Of a DNA stretch of 64,000 nucleotides, positions 1 through 7,953 are shown one piece after another. The number at the start of each line of letters is the position of its first letter. Within the stretch, counting starts at the first letter, position 1. This stretch comes from Planctomycetota bacterium (GTDB lineage: Bacteria > Planctomycetota > UBA8742 > UBA2392), in contig QEVF01000002.1 of the NCBI GenBank assembly GCA_003576915.1, forward strand, positions 1 to 64,000, given 5' to 3'. Made by a program: the position numbers and the translations under genes. The notes beneath the pieces were generated by a model that was not told the DNA's origin, did no database searches, and saw nothing but the letters and a program-made list of their open reading frames with translations.

Positions 1-80
1 ACTCAGAAAGGCCGCACCAGTCACTGAACTACATGAGCCCGGAACAGTTCCGGGCCCAACAACAGGAACAGGTGGCTTGA
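1..80 (+). CDS. IS3-family transposase, C-terminal fragment
   Basis: Only the last 25 residues are in the window, in the frame that starts at base 3, ending with the TGA at 78-80. They contain RPHQSLNYMSPEQFRAQQ. The (E)RPHQSLNYMSPEQF pattern is the hallmark C-terminus of the rve/DDE integrase core of IS3-group OrfB transposases. The protein would catalyse strand transfer of the element. Whether the full copy is intact cannot be judged because the rest lies upstream of the window. Confidence 0.75.
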   Translation, partial: SERPHQSLNYMSPEQFRAQQQEQVA

Positions 81-98
81 TTTCGGGGGAGCACTACA
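1..98 (+). mobile_element. Right end of an IS3-family insertion sequence (partial)
   Basis: The window opens inside an insertion sequence. A reading frame from base 3 encodes the typical C-terminal end of an IS3-family integrase-type transposase and stops at 78-80. The following bases end in ...GCACTACA at 91-98. Read on the minus strand, bases 98-79 are TGTAGTGCTCCCCCGAAATC, which has the TG start and C-rich character of IS3-family terminal inverted repeats. The left end and target duplication lie outside the window, so the exact boundary is inferred. Confidence 0.65.
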
Positions 99-699
99 CG
101 GGCACGTTCTTGTCGGGCCAGATGCGGTTTTCGACGACGATGGGCGCGTCCAGTTTGGGCAGCACGAACAACGCAAACGCGCCTACGCCCGCTTGCTCGG
201 ACTCCCCGCCCAATTCGAGGTCCACGTAGTAGCGACGGCCCTTGAGTATGTGGTGAAACTCGGCGGGCTTGGAATGCCGCGCGCCGGAAAAAACCGCCAG
301 CACCATCTCTTTGGCGAAGTCAACGCTTGGCGCCGCTTCTTCCTTATCAGGGCGCAGCCAAAGGGCGAGCATAGCCGCGCTTTCGGTGGCGAGTTGCACT
401 TCGAGTTCGGTGATCGCGCTCCTAGTGCCGCTGATGGTGCGCAGGGGCACGATGGGCGCCATGAGCTTGCCGGGAGGCGCCTCGGGCGGATGCGTCACGG
501 GCGGCGGCAGTTTCATCTTCTTGCCCCCCACACCTTTGTCGTGCGTATCGACTTTCGGTGTATCGTCGGATTCGAGGACAGGCTTTGTCGCGTTGCTCGC
601 GCAAGTGGGGTCATTGACCGGCTGCGGCTTCTGGTGCACGCATGCCGTCAACAACGCAAGGGCAAGCGCTGGCAGCGTGAAACTAATTAGTCTTTTCAT
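94..699 (-). CDS. Lipoprotein with PrcB-like C-terminal domain
   Basis: The 201-residue product begins MKRLISFTLPALALALLTAC, a lipoprotein signal with the lipid-modified Cys at residue 20. ATG 699 is chosen because AGGAG lies about 8 nt upstream; longer in-frame starts lack this. Residues 25-100 are Pro-rich and probably unstructured. The C-terminal 100 residues (VDFAKEMVLAVFSG... YYVDLELGG... ENRIWP) resemble the PrcB_C beta-domain named after the treponemal protease-stabilising subunit PrcB; this is pattern recognition only. The TAG stop lies within the apparent IS3 inverted repeat at the window's left edge, so the native C-terminus may have been cut short. Confidence 0.6.
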   Translation of the reverse strand: MKRLISFTLPALALALLTACVHQKPQPVNDPTCASNATKPVLESDDTPKVDTHDKGVGGKKMKLPPPVTHPPEAPPGKLMAPIVPLRTISGTRSAITELEVQLATESAAMLALWLRPDKEEAAPSVDFAKEMVLAVFSGARHSKPAEFHHILKGRRYYVDLELGGESEQAGVGAFALFVLPKLDAPIVVENRIWPDKNVPV

Positions 700-959
700 C
701 CTGACTGCTCCTGCGGGCATGGCAAGAGTCGCTCCAATCATACAGCGTGTGGCGTGATTTGATCGCAAACCAAAATGTAACACCGCGCCGCGTCGAGCGG
801 GAAGCAACACTGCTCAGGATGAAGCAGAATGAATCAGTTTAGGTTGCGGTAGCGATGGCGATCCCAACTCGAATCTTTTTCGATTTTTTCAAAATCATTT
901 GGAGCTGTTCGCACGTATCTAACGCGGGGGCTCGGTCGTTCATGTGAAAAGGGAGCCAC

Positions 960-1382
960 ATGGGCGGCGGACTGGATATCTGGCACATTGCAATTCCGGT
1001 GTCTGACCTAGCGCGCAGCGAGGATTTTTACGTTCACAAGCTGGGCTTTGCCCTCATCGGGCGAGAGGATTCAACACAGAAGCGGCAGATTTTCGTCAGC
1101 GTCAAGCCTGGCGGCTTCACGTTGGTTCTCTTTCAGCAGCTCAAGGATGCGCTGGCGGTGCCGCGCTATCCCGACCACCTGGCGTTTGAGTGCGAGTACA
1201 TCGAGGAGTTTCGTGCGCGCCTTGTGAAGGCCGGGTTGGCCTACCTGCCCCGCGTCGAAACCCTGCCAAACGGCACGAGGCGATTTGCCCTCAGCGACCC
1301 CGACGGCGTGCAGTTGCATTTTTTTCAAGGCCGCTCGATGTACGAGGCGCAGCTGAAGACCGCGGAGAGCGCCAATGCCTGA
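960..1382 (+). CDS. VOC (glyoxalase/bleomycin-resistance/dioxygenase) superfamily protein
   Basis: The 140-residue protein has a single vicinal-oxygen-chelate module pair. An N-terminal DIWHIAIPVSDLARSEDFYVHKLGF carries the metal-ligand His of the first beta-alpha-beta-beta-beta unit, and the C-terminal half ends with RRFALSDPDGVQLHFFQ, containing the usual DPDG turn and a Glu/His-type ligand position. The fold suits a glyoxalase, dioxygenase or isomerase; the substrate cannot be inferred. It starts at ATG 960 after GGGAG. The next gene begins 39 nt downstream on the same strand, so co-transcription is possible. Confidence 0.8.
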   Translation: MGGGLDIWHIAIPVSDLARSEDFYVHKLGFALIGREDSTQKRQIFVSVKPGGFTLVLFQQLKDALAVPRYPDHLAFECEYIEEFRARLVKAGLAYLPRVETLPNGTRRFALSDPDGVQLHFFQGRSMYEAQLKTAESANA

Positions 1383-1421
1383 GCGCATGGCACTCTGGCC
1401 GGTGCAGGCTATGCTTGCCGC

Positions 1422-2081
1422 GTGACCGAGAATTTTACTCTTCCCCTGGTGCTGGACTTCGGCGCGACCTTCATTTGGGCCGTGTCGGGCGCGCTTGTGG
1501 CGGCACGCCAGCGCTTTGACCTTGTGGGCCTCTCGGCCATTGCACTGGTCTCAAGCACGGGCGGCGGCCTGATGCGCGACGGCCTGTTTCTCCAGTCGGG
1601 CCCTCCGGCGCTGGTGCAGTCCCCCTGGTACATTGCCATTGCCCTTGCGGCTGCGTTGCTGGTGCACTTTTTGGGGCGCAAGGTTCAGCACAGCCGCAAC
1701 TTCACGCTCATTGTGGGGCTGTTTGATGCCCTGGGCCTTGGCGCTTACGCGGTGATTGGCATGCAGAAATCGGTGTTGCTTGGCCTGAGCGTGCCGGGTG
1801 TGGTTCTGGTTGGACTGGTTAACGCGGTGGGGGGAGGCGTCCTGCGAGATGTTCTTGTGGGTCGCGAGCCGCTGGTCTTCAAGCCGGGCACGCTCAATGC
1901 CATCGCGGCACTGGCCGGATGCGCCTGCTACCTGGGTTTGACAGATGCCCTGGGGCTCAGTGCGGTGGTGGGCGCGTGGTCAACCATAGCCCTGACCTTC
2001 ACGATTCGCGCGGCCTCTGTGAGGTTCAACATCCATACCACGGCCAGCGGCGACTATGGCGAGCCGCCAGCCAGGGCATGA
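1422..2081 (+). CDS. TRIC/UPF0126 (YadS-YicG) family membrane protein
   Basis: The 219-residue, very hydrophobic protein has about seven predicted membrane segments in two related halves. Each half carries a glycine-rich signature: SSTGGGLMRDGLF near residue 48 and NAVGGGVLRDVLVG near residue 143. These internal repeats are diagnostic of the UPF0126/TRIC family, whose bacterial members are trimeric cation channels of the inner membrane. The start is GTG 1422. The C-terminal tail is short and polar. Physiological role in this organism is unknown. Confidence 0.85.
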   Translation: MTENFTLPLVLDFGATFIWAVSGALVAARQRFDLVGLSAIALVSSTGGGLMRDGLFLQSGPPALVQSPWYIAIALAAALLVHFLGRKVQHSRNFTLIVGLFDALGLGAYAVIGMQKSVLLGLSVPGVVLVGLVNAVGGGVLRDVLVGREPLVFKPGTLNAIAALAGCACYLGLTDALGLSAVVGAWSTIALTFTIRAASVRFNIHTTASGDYGEPPARA

Positions 2082-2212
2082 AGCCGGCTTGAATGGTCGG
2101 GGAAGCTCGGAATCCGGATTTGCTTCGCTTCCCGGTCTTGTGGACCGTAATGACTTAATCCCCAGAGCGGCGACCCCGCCGCCAAGGCAATCAACCGTCA
2201 ATGGAGAAGCCA

Positions 2213-3541
2213 ATGCAACTGTTTGGAACCCTGCTCCTGGCCGCCGTGGCCGTGAGCCCGTCGCTCGCTGCGGCGGATGCGAAGTTCGACACCCCCCAGA
2301 AGCTCCTGGCGGGCGGCAAGGCTATTGAGGTGGAGCAACCCGGTTACGCTTCACCCTGTCTCGCGGACATGGACGGCGATGGTGTACCCGACTTGCTGGT
2401 GGGACAGTTCAACAAGGGCAAGATCGGCGTCTACAAGGGCTCGCGCTCCAAGGACGGCAAGCTGAGCTTTGGCGAGAGGACCTGGCTGCAGGCAGGCGGC
2501 GCAGATGCGGAAATCCCCGGCGTCTGGTGATGCACCAGTTCCACTCCACAGGTTGTGGATATCAACGGCGACGGTTTTGCAGACATTCTCTCGGGCTGTT
2601 ATTCCCAGCATGGCTACGACTTCATGGTGGGTTCGTTCTGGGTACTGTACGGCGACAAGGAAGGCAAGTTCGCCAAGGCCGTCGAGTTGAAGGGGAACGA
2701 CGGCAAGACCCTGATGATTCTCAACGAGAAGGATGCCAAGAACTCCAACTTTGACATCAAGAACATCTGCACACGTCCCTACGCGGCAGACCTCAATGGT
2801 GACGGCAAGCTCGACCTCGTGTCCGGCAATTTCGAGGGCAGCTTCTACTTCTTCGCGGGCGAGGGCAAAGGCGCATTCCAGTCCAAGGCGGTCGAGCTGA
2901 CGGACGTCGGCGGCAAGGCATTGAAGGTGAATTCCGGGCACAGCGATCCATTCCTGGTCGACTGGGATGCTGACGGAGACCTGGACTTACTCAGCGGCGG
3001 CTCAGACGGCGAGATCGTCTGGGCTGAAAACAAGGCTGCAAAGGGTGAAGCCGCGACCATGCCGAAGTTCGCGGCGTTTGCCACGCTGATTGCGGCGCCC
3101 ACGTCAGGCGAGAAGGGCGGCCCCGAGGCCCCGTCTTACTCCGTGCGCATCCACGTGGCGGACATCAACGGTGACGGCAAGCTCGACATCCTGGCCGGGG
3201 ACGCCAGGCATTCCGGCGGCGAGCCACGCGCGGACCTCAGCGAGGAAGAGAAGACGAAGCACAAGGCGCTGCAGGATGAAATGGACAAGGTCAGCGAGAA
3301 GTGGCAGGCGATTTACAGCAAGTACTGGAAGGAATTCGAAGAAGCGGTCGAGAAGGCCGGCAAGAAACTGACGGAGGAAGAGCAGGAAAAGCTCTGGAAA
3401 GAGCTGGTCGAGGACAAGATGGAGAAGGACGAGGAACTCAAAACGACACAGAAGCGCATGAGCGAACTCCAGGAAGAACTGGGCAAGTATCTCACGCCCT
3501 GGGTGAGCACCGGCAACGTCTGGGTCTACACCCAGAAGTAG
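2213..3541 (+). CDS. Secreted FG-GAP/VCBS beta-propeller protein with in-frame TGA (candidate selenoprotein)
   Basis: Two abutting open stretches (2213-2527 and 2531-3541) lie in the same frame, separated by one TGA at 2528-2530. Read through, they give one 442-residue protein with a single TGA-encoded residue at position 106, followed by Cys107 (context G-V-W-TGA-C-T-S-S-T-P-Q). ATG 2213 is preferred over ATG 2201 because GGAGAAG sits 3 nt upstream of it. Residues 1-21 form a signal peptide. At least five FG-GAP/VCBS calcium-binding loops follow: ADMDGDG (51), VDINGDG (115), ADLNGDG, VDWDADG and ADINGDG, as in an extracytoplasmic propeller. Between the last loop and the closing GNVWVYTQK strand lies a charged helical insertion of about 95 residues. 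The TGA falls just before repeat 2, and a SECIS-like hairpin follows it. Alternatives are a sequencing error or a nonsense mutation. A hairpin terminator lies 25 nt after the stop. Confidence 0.7.
2543..2561 (+). promoter_or_regulatory. Candidate bacterial SECIS hairpin
   Basis: Immediately downstream of the in-frame TGA (2528-2530), TCCACA (2545-2550) pairs perfectly with TGTGGA (2554-2559) around a GGT loop (2551-2553). Opening the weak A-T closing pair gives a 5-nt AGGTT loop. The loop begins 20 nt after the TGA. Known bacterial SECIS elements lie within the coding region just 3' of UGA, have a small apical loop with G in the first positions (GGUC in E. coli fdhF) and a similar spacing. 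GTT at 2538-2540 can pair with AAC at 2564-2566 to extend the stem. SelB binding is inferred, not shown. Confidence 0.5.
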
Positions 3542-3565
3542 CCGCTAGGCTTGAAGGTTGGAGGC

Positions 3566-3594
3566 AAGCCCGGGTGAACATGCCCGGGCTTTGC
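3566..3594 (+). terminator. Hairpin terminator after the VCBS gene
   Basis: AAGCCCGGG (3566-3574) pairs with CCCGGGCTT (3583-3591) around an 8-nt loop, followed by TGC. It lies 25 nt after the VCBS stop codon and about 190 nt before icd. The T-run is short, so termination may be only partial. Confidence 0.55.
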
Positions 3595-3784
3595 ATTGGT
3601 GCACTTGGTCGGAGGGCTTGGGCCGGGGTGCTGACCCTTCATGTGCAAAGGTTCCGACCGCTCTGGCGCGCCATTTCTGTTGAGATGCCCTTCCTTCCTT
3701 TACATAGTGCCCGCCCTGTAAAGACTTGCGCGATGTCGCGCCCCAAGCGGCGCGCATGCCGCGCCTACCATATGAGGAAGAGAC

Positions 3785-5227
3785 ATGGCCAAGCGCAAAG
3801 TGACCCTGATTCCCGGCGACGGCATCGGGCAAGAGTGTACGGACGCCACGCGCAAGATCATTGACGCGACAGGCGTACAGATCGAATGGGAAGTGCGTTA
3901 CGCGGGCGAGAGCGTGTTCAAGCAGGGCATCGCCAGCGGCGTTCCCAAGGAAACGATGGACAGCATCAAGGAGACGCGCCTGGTGCTCAAGGGCCCGCTC
4001 GGTACGCCCGTGGGTTATGGCGAAAAGAGCGCCAACGTAACCCTGCGCAAGCTCTATGAAACCTACGCCAACATCCGCCCCGTGCGCGAGTTTCCCGGCG
4101 TGACTACGCCTTACTCGGGCCGCGGCATCGACCTCGTGGTGGTTCGCGAGAACGTGGAGGACCTCTACGCCGGCATCGAGTACATGCAGACGCCGGGCGT
4201 GGCCGAAACGCTGAAGCTGATTTCCCGCAAGGGCAGCGAGAAGATCATCCGCATGGCCTTCGAGTTTGCGCGCAGCGAAGGCCGCAAGAAGGTTCATGTA
4301 GCATCCAAGGCGAACATCATGAAGTTCAGTGAAGGCATGATGAAGCGCACGCTTGAGGATGTCGCCAAGGAGTACCCCGACATCCAGAGCGAGCACATCA
4401 TCGTTGACAACTGCGCGCACCAGCTCGTGAAGAAGCCCGAGCAGTTCGACGTCATCTGCATGACAAACATGAACGGAGACATTCTCAGCGACCTGACGAG
4501 CGCGCTCGTGGGCGGTCTGGGCTTTGCCCCCAGCGCCAATCTCGGCAACGAAGTGGCCATTTTCGAGGCCGTACACGGCAGCGCACCGAAGTACGCGGGC
4601 AAGAACGTCATTAACCCCACGGCCGTGCTGCTGTCGGGTGTGGCCATGCTGCGCTACATCGGAGAGTTCGAGGCGGCGAGCAGGATCGAGAATGCGGTGA
4701 TGGTCACGCTGGAGAGCGGCTGCATCACCCGCGACATCCTCGGCGACGCCAAGGGAGTACCCACGACCAAGTACGCAGAGACGATCATCAGCAACCTGGG
4801 CAAGAAGAGCCAGAAGTGGAAGGTGCGCGAGTACAAGCCGATCAAGATGCCGCAGGTGAAGCCCGTGCAGGACTTTGTCGTGGCCAAGACGCGCAAGACC
4901 GTCGGCGTGGACGTATTCGTCGAGAGTGCCGATGGCCCGGAGAAAATGGGCAAGGCCATTGAGCAGGCGGTGGCGGGCACTCCCCTGAACCTCAAGATGA
5001 TCGATTCTCGAGGCACCAAGGTGTATCCGCCCACGGGCGCCATCACCGACAATACGGACGCCTTCCGCTGCCGCTTCTTCATGAAGGACGCCGCGTCCGA
5101 AATGTCCGACGCCCAGTGCTTTGACCTGATCGGGCGCGTGGCCGCCCGATACAAGTGGACACACATCGAGAAGCTGCACGAGTTTGATGGCAAGCCGGCC
5201 TTCACCAAGGCCCAGGGCGAAGACTAG
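3785..5227 (+). CDS. icd: Isocitrate dehydrogenase (long, two-domain type)
   Basis: The enzyme oxidatively decarboxylates isocitrate to 2-oxoglutarate in the TCA cycle. The 480-residue protein begins KVTLIPGDGIGQE, the beta-decarboxylating dehydrogenase opening. SANVTLRKLYETYANIRPVR (residues 79-98) is the isocitrate-binding Ser/Arg region. DNCAHQLVKKPEQFDVICM and NMNGDILSD supply the Mg/substrate Asp residues. EAVHGSAPKYAGKNVINPTA is the cofactor loop. The extra C-terminal 130 residues match the longer Thermus/Rickettsia-type enzymes (about 480-500 aa) rather than the E. coli type (416 aa). AGGAAGAG precedes ATG 3785. NAD or NADP preference was not resolved. Confidence 0.92.
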   Translation: MAKRKVTLIPGDGIGQECTDATRKIIDATGVQIEWEVRYAGESVFKQGIASGVPKETMDSIKETRLVLKGPLGTPVGYGEKSANVTLRKLYETYANIRPVREFPGVTTPYSGRGIDLVVVRENVEDLYAGIEYMQTPGVAETLKLISRKGSEKIIRMAFEFARSEGRKKVHVASKANIMKFSEGMMKRTLEDVAKEYPDIQSEHIIVDNCAHQLVKKPEQFDVICMTNMNGDILSDLTSALVGGLGFAPSANLGNEVAIFEAVHGSAPKYAGKNVINPTAVLLSGVAMLRYIGEFEAASRIENAVMVTLESGCITRDILGDAKGVPTTKYAETIISNLGKKSQKWKVREYKPIKMPQVKPVQDFVVAKTRKTVGVDVFVESADGPEKMGKAIEQAVAGTPLNLKMIDSRGTKVYPPTGAITDNTDAFRCRFFMKDAASEMSDAQCFDLIGRVAARYKWTHIEKLHEFDGKPAFTKAQGED

Positions 5228-5243
5228 CCGGATGCGGAATTGA

Positions 5244-5271
5244 GTAGGGGCGAGGCACTCCTCGCCCCTAC
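5244..5271. repeat. Perfect 12-bp inverted repeat between icd and purE
   Basis: GTAGGGGCGAGG (5244-5255) and CCTCGCCCCTAC (5260-5271) form a perfect 12-bp stem around the loop CACT. It starts 16 nt after the icd stop and ends 9 nt before the purE ATG. There is no T-run, so it is not a classical intrinsic terminator. It may be a REP-like extragenic palindrome, an mRNA-stabilising hairpin for icd, or an occluding structure over the purE ribosome-binding region. I saw no second copy in this window. Confidence 0.7.
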
Positions 5272-5280
5272 AATGCCGAT

Positions 5281-5784
5281 ATGACTCAAGCACTTGTTGG
5301 CATCATCATGGGCAGCCGCTCGGACTGGGAGACCATGTCCCACGCCGCGGACACGCTGGACAAACTGGGCGTTCCCTTCGAGGTGCGGGTGGTGAGTGCT
5401 CACCGCACGCCGGATCTGCTCTTCGAGTACGCCTCCCAGGCCGAGGGGCGCGGCCTTGAGGTGATCATCGCGGGAGCCGGCGGCGCGGCCCACCTTCCCG
5501 GAATGTGCGCAGCCAAGACGGCTCTGCCGGTGCTGGGCGTGCCGGTGGAGAGCAAGCACCTCAAGGGCCTCGACAGTCTGCTGAGTATGGTGCAGATGCC
5601 CGGCGGAGTTCCGGTCGGAACGTTGGCCATCGGCAAGTCGGGCGCCATCAATGCCGCGCTGCTGGCCTGTGCCATTCTGGGCGCCAGGCACCCCAGGCTG
5701 CGCGAGGCCTACGCCAGGTTCCGCGCGGAGCAGACCCGCACGGTGCTCGACCACCCTGATCCCCGGCAGGAGTCCAGGCATTGA
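5281..5784 (+). CDS. purE: 5-(carboxyamino)imidazole ribonucleotide mutase (class I PurE)
   Basis: PurE converts N5-CAIR to CAIR in de novo purine synthesis. The 167-residue size and the motifs [13 protein letters not shown] (residues 8-20), VVSAHRTPD (38-46), [12 protein letters not shown] and [20 protein letters not shown] are characteristic of PurE. It pairs with PurK, whose TTG start at 5781 overlaps the PurE stop, so the two are translationally coupled. A class I assignment follows from the adjacent purK. The C-terminal tail beyond residue 150 is somewhat longer than usual. Confidence 0.95.
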   Translation: MTQALVGIIMGSRSDWETMSHAADTLDKLGVPFEVRVVSAHRTPDLLFEYASQAEGRGLEVIIAGAGGAAHLPGMCAAKTALPVLGVPVESKHLKGLDSLLSMVQMPGGVPVGTLAIGKSGAINAALLACAILGARHPRLREAYARFRAEQTRTVLDHPDPRQESRH

Positions 5785-6905
5785 CCGCGACTTCGCTGGT
5801 GGGGGTGCTGGGCAGCGGCCAACTGGGCCGCATGATGGCGCTTGCCGGATATCCGCTCGGGTTGCGTTTTCGCTTTCTGGACCCTTCGCCTCATGCGCCG
5901 GCGGCGCAGGTGGCGGAATGCATTGAGGCAGGCTTTGACGACCCTGCGGCCCTGCGGCGCTTTGCGGGCGGCCTGGCGGTTGTGACCTACGAATGGGAAA
6001 ACGTGCCGGTAACTGCGGCGCGGGCCCTTCAGCAATTCGTACCGGTTTATCCGCCGCCCCAGGCACTGGAAGCAACGCAGGACCGGCTCATCGAAAAGCA
6101 GTTCTTCAAGAGCCTGGGTATTTTGACTGCACCCTTTGCAGGTGTCGAAGGTCCGGAGGGACTGAAGTCTGCCTTGGGCAAGATCGGCAGCCCGGCCATC
6201 CTCAAGACACGACGCATGGGTTACGACGGCAAGGGCCAGGTCCGCATTCTCAGCGCGGACGAGGCCCCGACTGCCTGGACAAGCCTGGCTGGCGCGCCCT
6301 GCATTCTGGAAGGCTTTGTGAATTTCTCGCGGGAGCTCTCGGTACTCGCAGTGAGAGGGCAGGACGGTCATATCGCATTCTGGCCCCTGGCGGAGAACCT
6401 CCACGAAGGCGGGATCCTGCGCCGTACAATCGCGCCCGCTCCCGACGTTCCCCTTGAACTGGAGAAACAGGCGCGTGGCTTTGCAACGCGCATCATGGAG
6501 GCGCTGAACTATGTGGGAGTGCTGTGCCTGGAGATGTTCCAGGTCGGCGAACACCTGCTGGCCAACGAAATGGCAACAAGGGTGCACAACAGCGGTCATT
6601 GGACCATGGAAGGGGCCTGCACGAGCCAGTTCGAGAACCACCTGCGCGCCGTCATGGGCATGCCGCTGGGATCGTGCGAAGCCCGGGGCGCTTCCATCAT
6701 GATCAATCTCATCGGCGAATCACCCCCGCGGCAGACGGTCCTCTCATTGCCCGGGGCCAAGCTTCACCTCTACGGCAAAGAGCCGCGCCCGGGTCGCAAG
6801 CTGGGTCACATCAATCTCCATGGGGCCGATCTGACAGAGGCTCAAGATCAGCTTGCCAGGCTGGCACGTGCCATCGGCGAGCCGGTGGCACGCTACGTGC
6901 GTTGA
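5781..6905 (+). CDS. purK: 5-(carboxyamino)imidazole ribonucleotide synthase
   Basis: PurK is the ATP-grasp enzyme that carboxylates AIR with bicarbonate to give N5-CAIR, the PurE substrate. The 374-residue protein has the N-terminal [20 protein letters not shown], followed by [10 protein letters not shown] and the ATP-grasp [14 protein letters not shown]. The metal-binding [29 protein letters not shown] segment is typical of PurK. It begins at TTG 5781, overlapping the purE stop (ATTGA), which argues for coupled expression. Length is normal for the family. Confidence 0.95.
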   Translation: MTATSLVGVLGSGQLGRMMALAGYPLGLRFRFLDPSPHAPAAQVAECIEAGFDDPAALRRFAGGLAVVTYEWENVPVTAARALQQFVPVYPPPQALEATQDRLIEKQFFKSLGILTAPFAGVEGPEGLKSALGKIGSPAILKTRRMGYDGKGQVRILSADEAPTAWTSLAGAPCILEGFVNFSRELSVLAVRGQDGHIAFWPLAENLHEGGILRRTIAPAPDVPLELEKQARGFATRIMEALNYVGVLCLEMFQVGEHLLANEMATRVHNSGHWTMEGACTSQFENHLRAVMGMPLGSCEARGASIMINLIGESPPRQTVLSLPGAKLHLYGKEPRPGRKLGHINLHGADLTEAQDQLARLARAIGEPVARYVR

Positions 6906-6958
6906 CTCTTCTCCCATTTCGTCTCGTCTGCGGCTATCATCCGCGCCGGGAGGCAATC

Positions 6959-7471
6959 ATGGGTGAAACCGACTTCAACAAAGCGGCCGCGAACCGCCAT
7001 TTTGCCGTGGCCTTCAACCAGCTGGCATGGGAGCTGATGTCTCAGGCCAATCGCACGCGCACGGACGAGGACCGCATGCGTTATGCCGCTTATGCCAGCG
7101 CCATGCACTGGAGTATCGTAGGCACGCAGGTGGAGATGACCCGGGCGGAGTGGCTGATTTCGCGCGTCCACTGCGTGCTGCATGAACCGGTGGAGGCCCT
7201 TCGCCATGCTCAGCGCTGCATGCAGATCATGGAGGCCAGCCTCGAAGGTGAGGGATTCAAGGAGGGTAGCGGCTTCAAGGACTTTGATTTGGCCTACGGC
7301 GCCGAGGCCATGGCCCGCGCCCACGCTCTTGCCGGGCAGCGGGAGCAGTCCGACGAGTTCCACAAGCTGGCACAGGCCCTGGGCGACTCGATCGCGGACC
7401 CGGAAGACAAGAAGATTTTCATGGGCGATCTGGAGGCAGGCCCCTGGAATCCGCAGGGTGAAAGGTTCTAG
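6959..7471 (+). CDS. Uncharacterised helical (TPR-like) protein
   Basis: The 170-residue protein is not assigned to a family. ATG 6959 follows GGGAGG. It has no signal peptide or membrane segment and is predicted to be almost entirely alpha-helical. Segments such as HWSIVGTQVEMTRAEWLISRV, EPVEALRHAQRCMQIME and AYGAEAMARAHALAG look like TPR-type helix pairs. It lies 53 nt after purK and 2 nt before the next gene, so it probably belongs to the same transcript. Its role in or near purine metabolism is unknown. Confidence 0.65.
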   Translation: MGETDFNKAAANRHFAVAFNQLAWELMSQANRTRTDEDRMRYAAYASAMHWSIVGTQVEMTRAEWLISRVHCVLHEPVEALRHAQRCMQIMEASLEGEGFKEGSGFKDFDLAYGAEAMARAHALAGQREQSDEFHKLAQALGDSIADPEDKKIFMGDLEAGPWNPQGERF

Positions 7472-7473
7472 CC

Positions 7474-7953
7474 ATGCCCATGACCACCGAGTTCCTCGGC
7501 TATTTCCAGGCCATGGGCCTCAATCCTGCGCTGAGGCCGCGCGTGGAGCAGATCATCGCGGAGTTTGAGGCTGCCGCCGCCAACTGGATGCCGGGCGCCG
7601 TGGCCGAGAGCGTGATGATCATTCCGGTCAAGGACGTGATGGGAAATCCCGCCTTCGAGCTCAACGTCTACGGCGCTGATACGATCATGCGCGCTGGAGT
7701 GCTTTATCTGAAGCCGCCCGTGGAGTTGAGCGTCGAGTTCGAGTCCATCCACAAGCGTGTTGAAAACGTCAAGATGCGCGGCCGCAATTACGATCCCATG
7801 AACCCCAACGCTCCCGTGAGCGACGCCGCTGAACTCAGCGTTGAATACCAGGTGCGCGGCAAGGCCAAGCGCGACGACATCGTGGTGCGCGGTGTCAACT
7901 GCCGCCACGTTCAAGGTATCGTGACGCGGCACCTGCTGGCCAATCTGGCCTGA
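7474..7953 (+). CDS. Uncharacterised 159-residue protein
   Basis: I do not recognise this family. The 159-residue product is soluble, with a helical N-terminus and a beta-rich C-terminal half (VMIIPVKDVMGNPAFELNVYGADTIMRAGVLYLKPPVELSV and ELSVEYQVRGKAKRDDIVVRGVNCRHV, each quoted only as context for strand-rich pattern). ATG 7474 starts 2 nt after the previous stop, and its own TGA is directly followed by the ATG of the next gene. This indicates an operon with tight coupling. No catalytic motif is evident. Confidence 0.6.
   Translation: MPMTTEFLGYFQAMGLNPALRPRVEQIIAEFEAAAANWMPGAVAESVMIIPVKDVMGNPAFELNVYGADTIMRAGVLYLKPPVELSVEFESIHKRVENVKMRGRNYDPMNPNAPVSDAAELSVEYQVRGKAKRDDIVVRGVNCRHVQGIVTRHLLANLA

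Noticed and set aside
3545..5293. 582-codon open frame opposite icd
   Set aside because: It is the GC-rich antisense shadow of icd and purE; it has low-complexity His/Arg/Leu content and no family resemblance.
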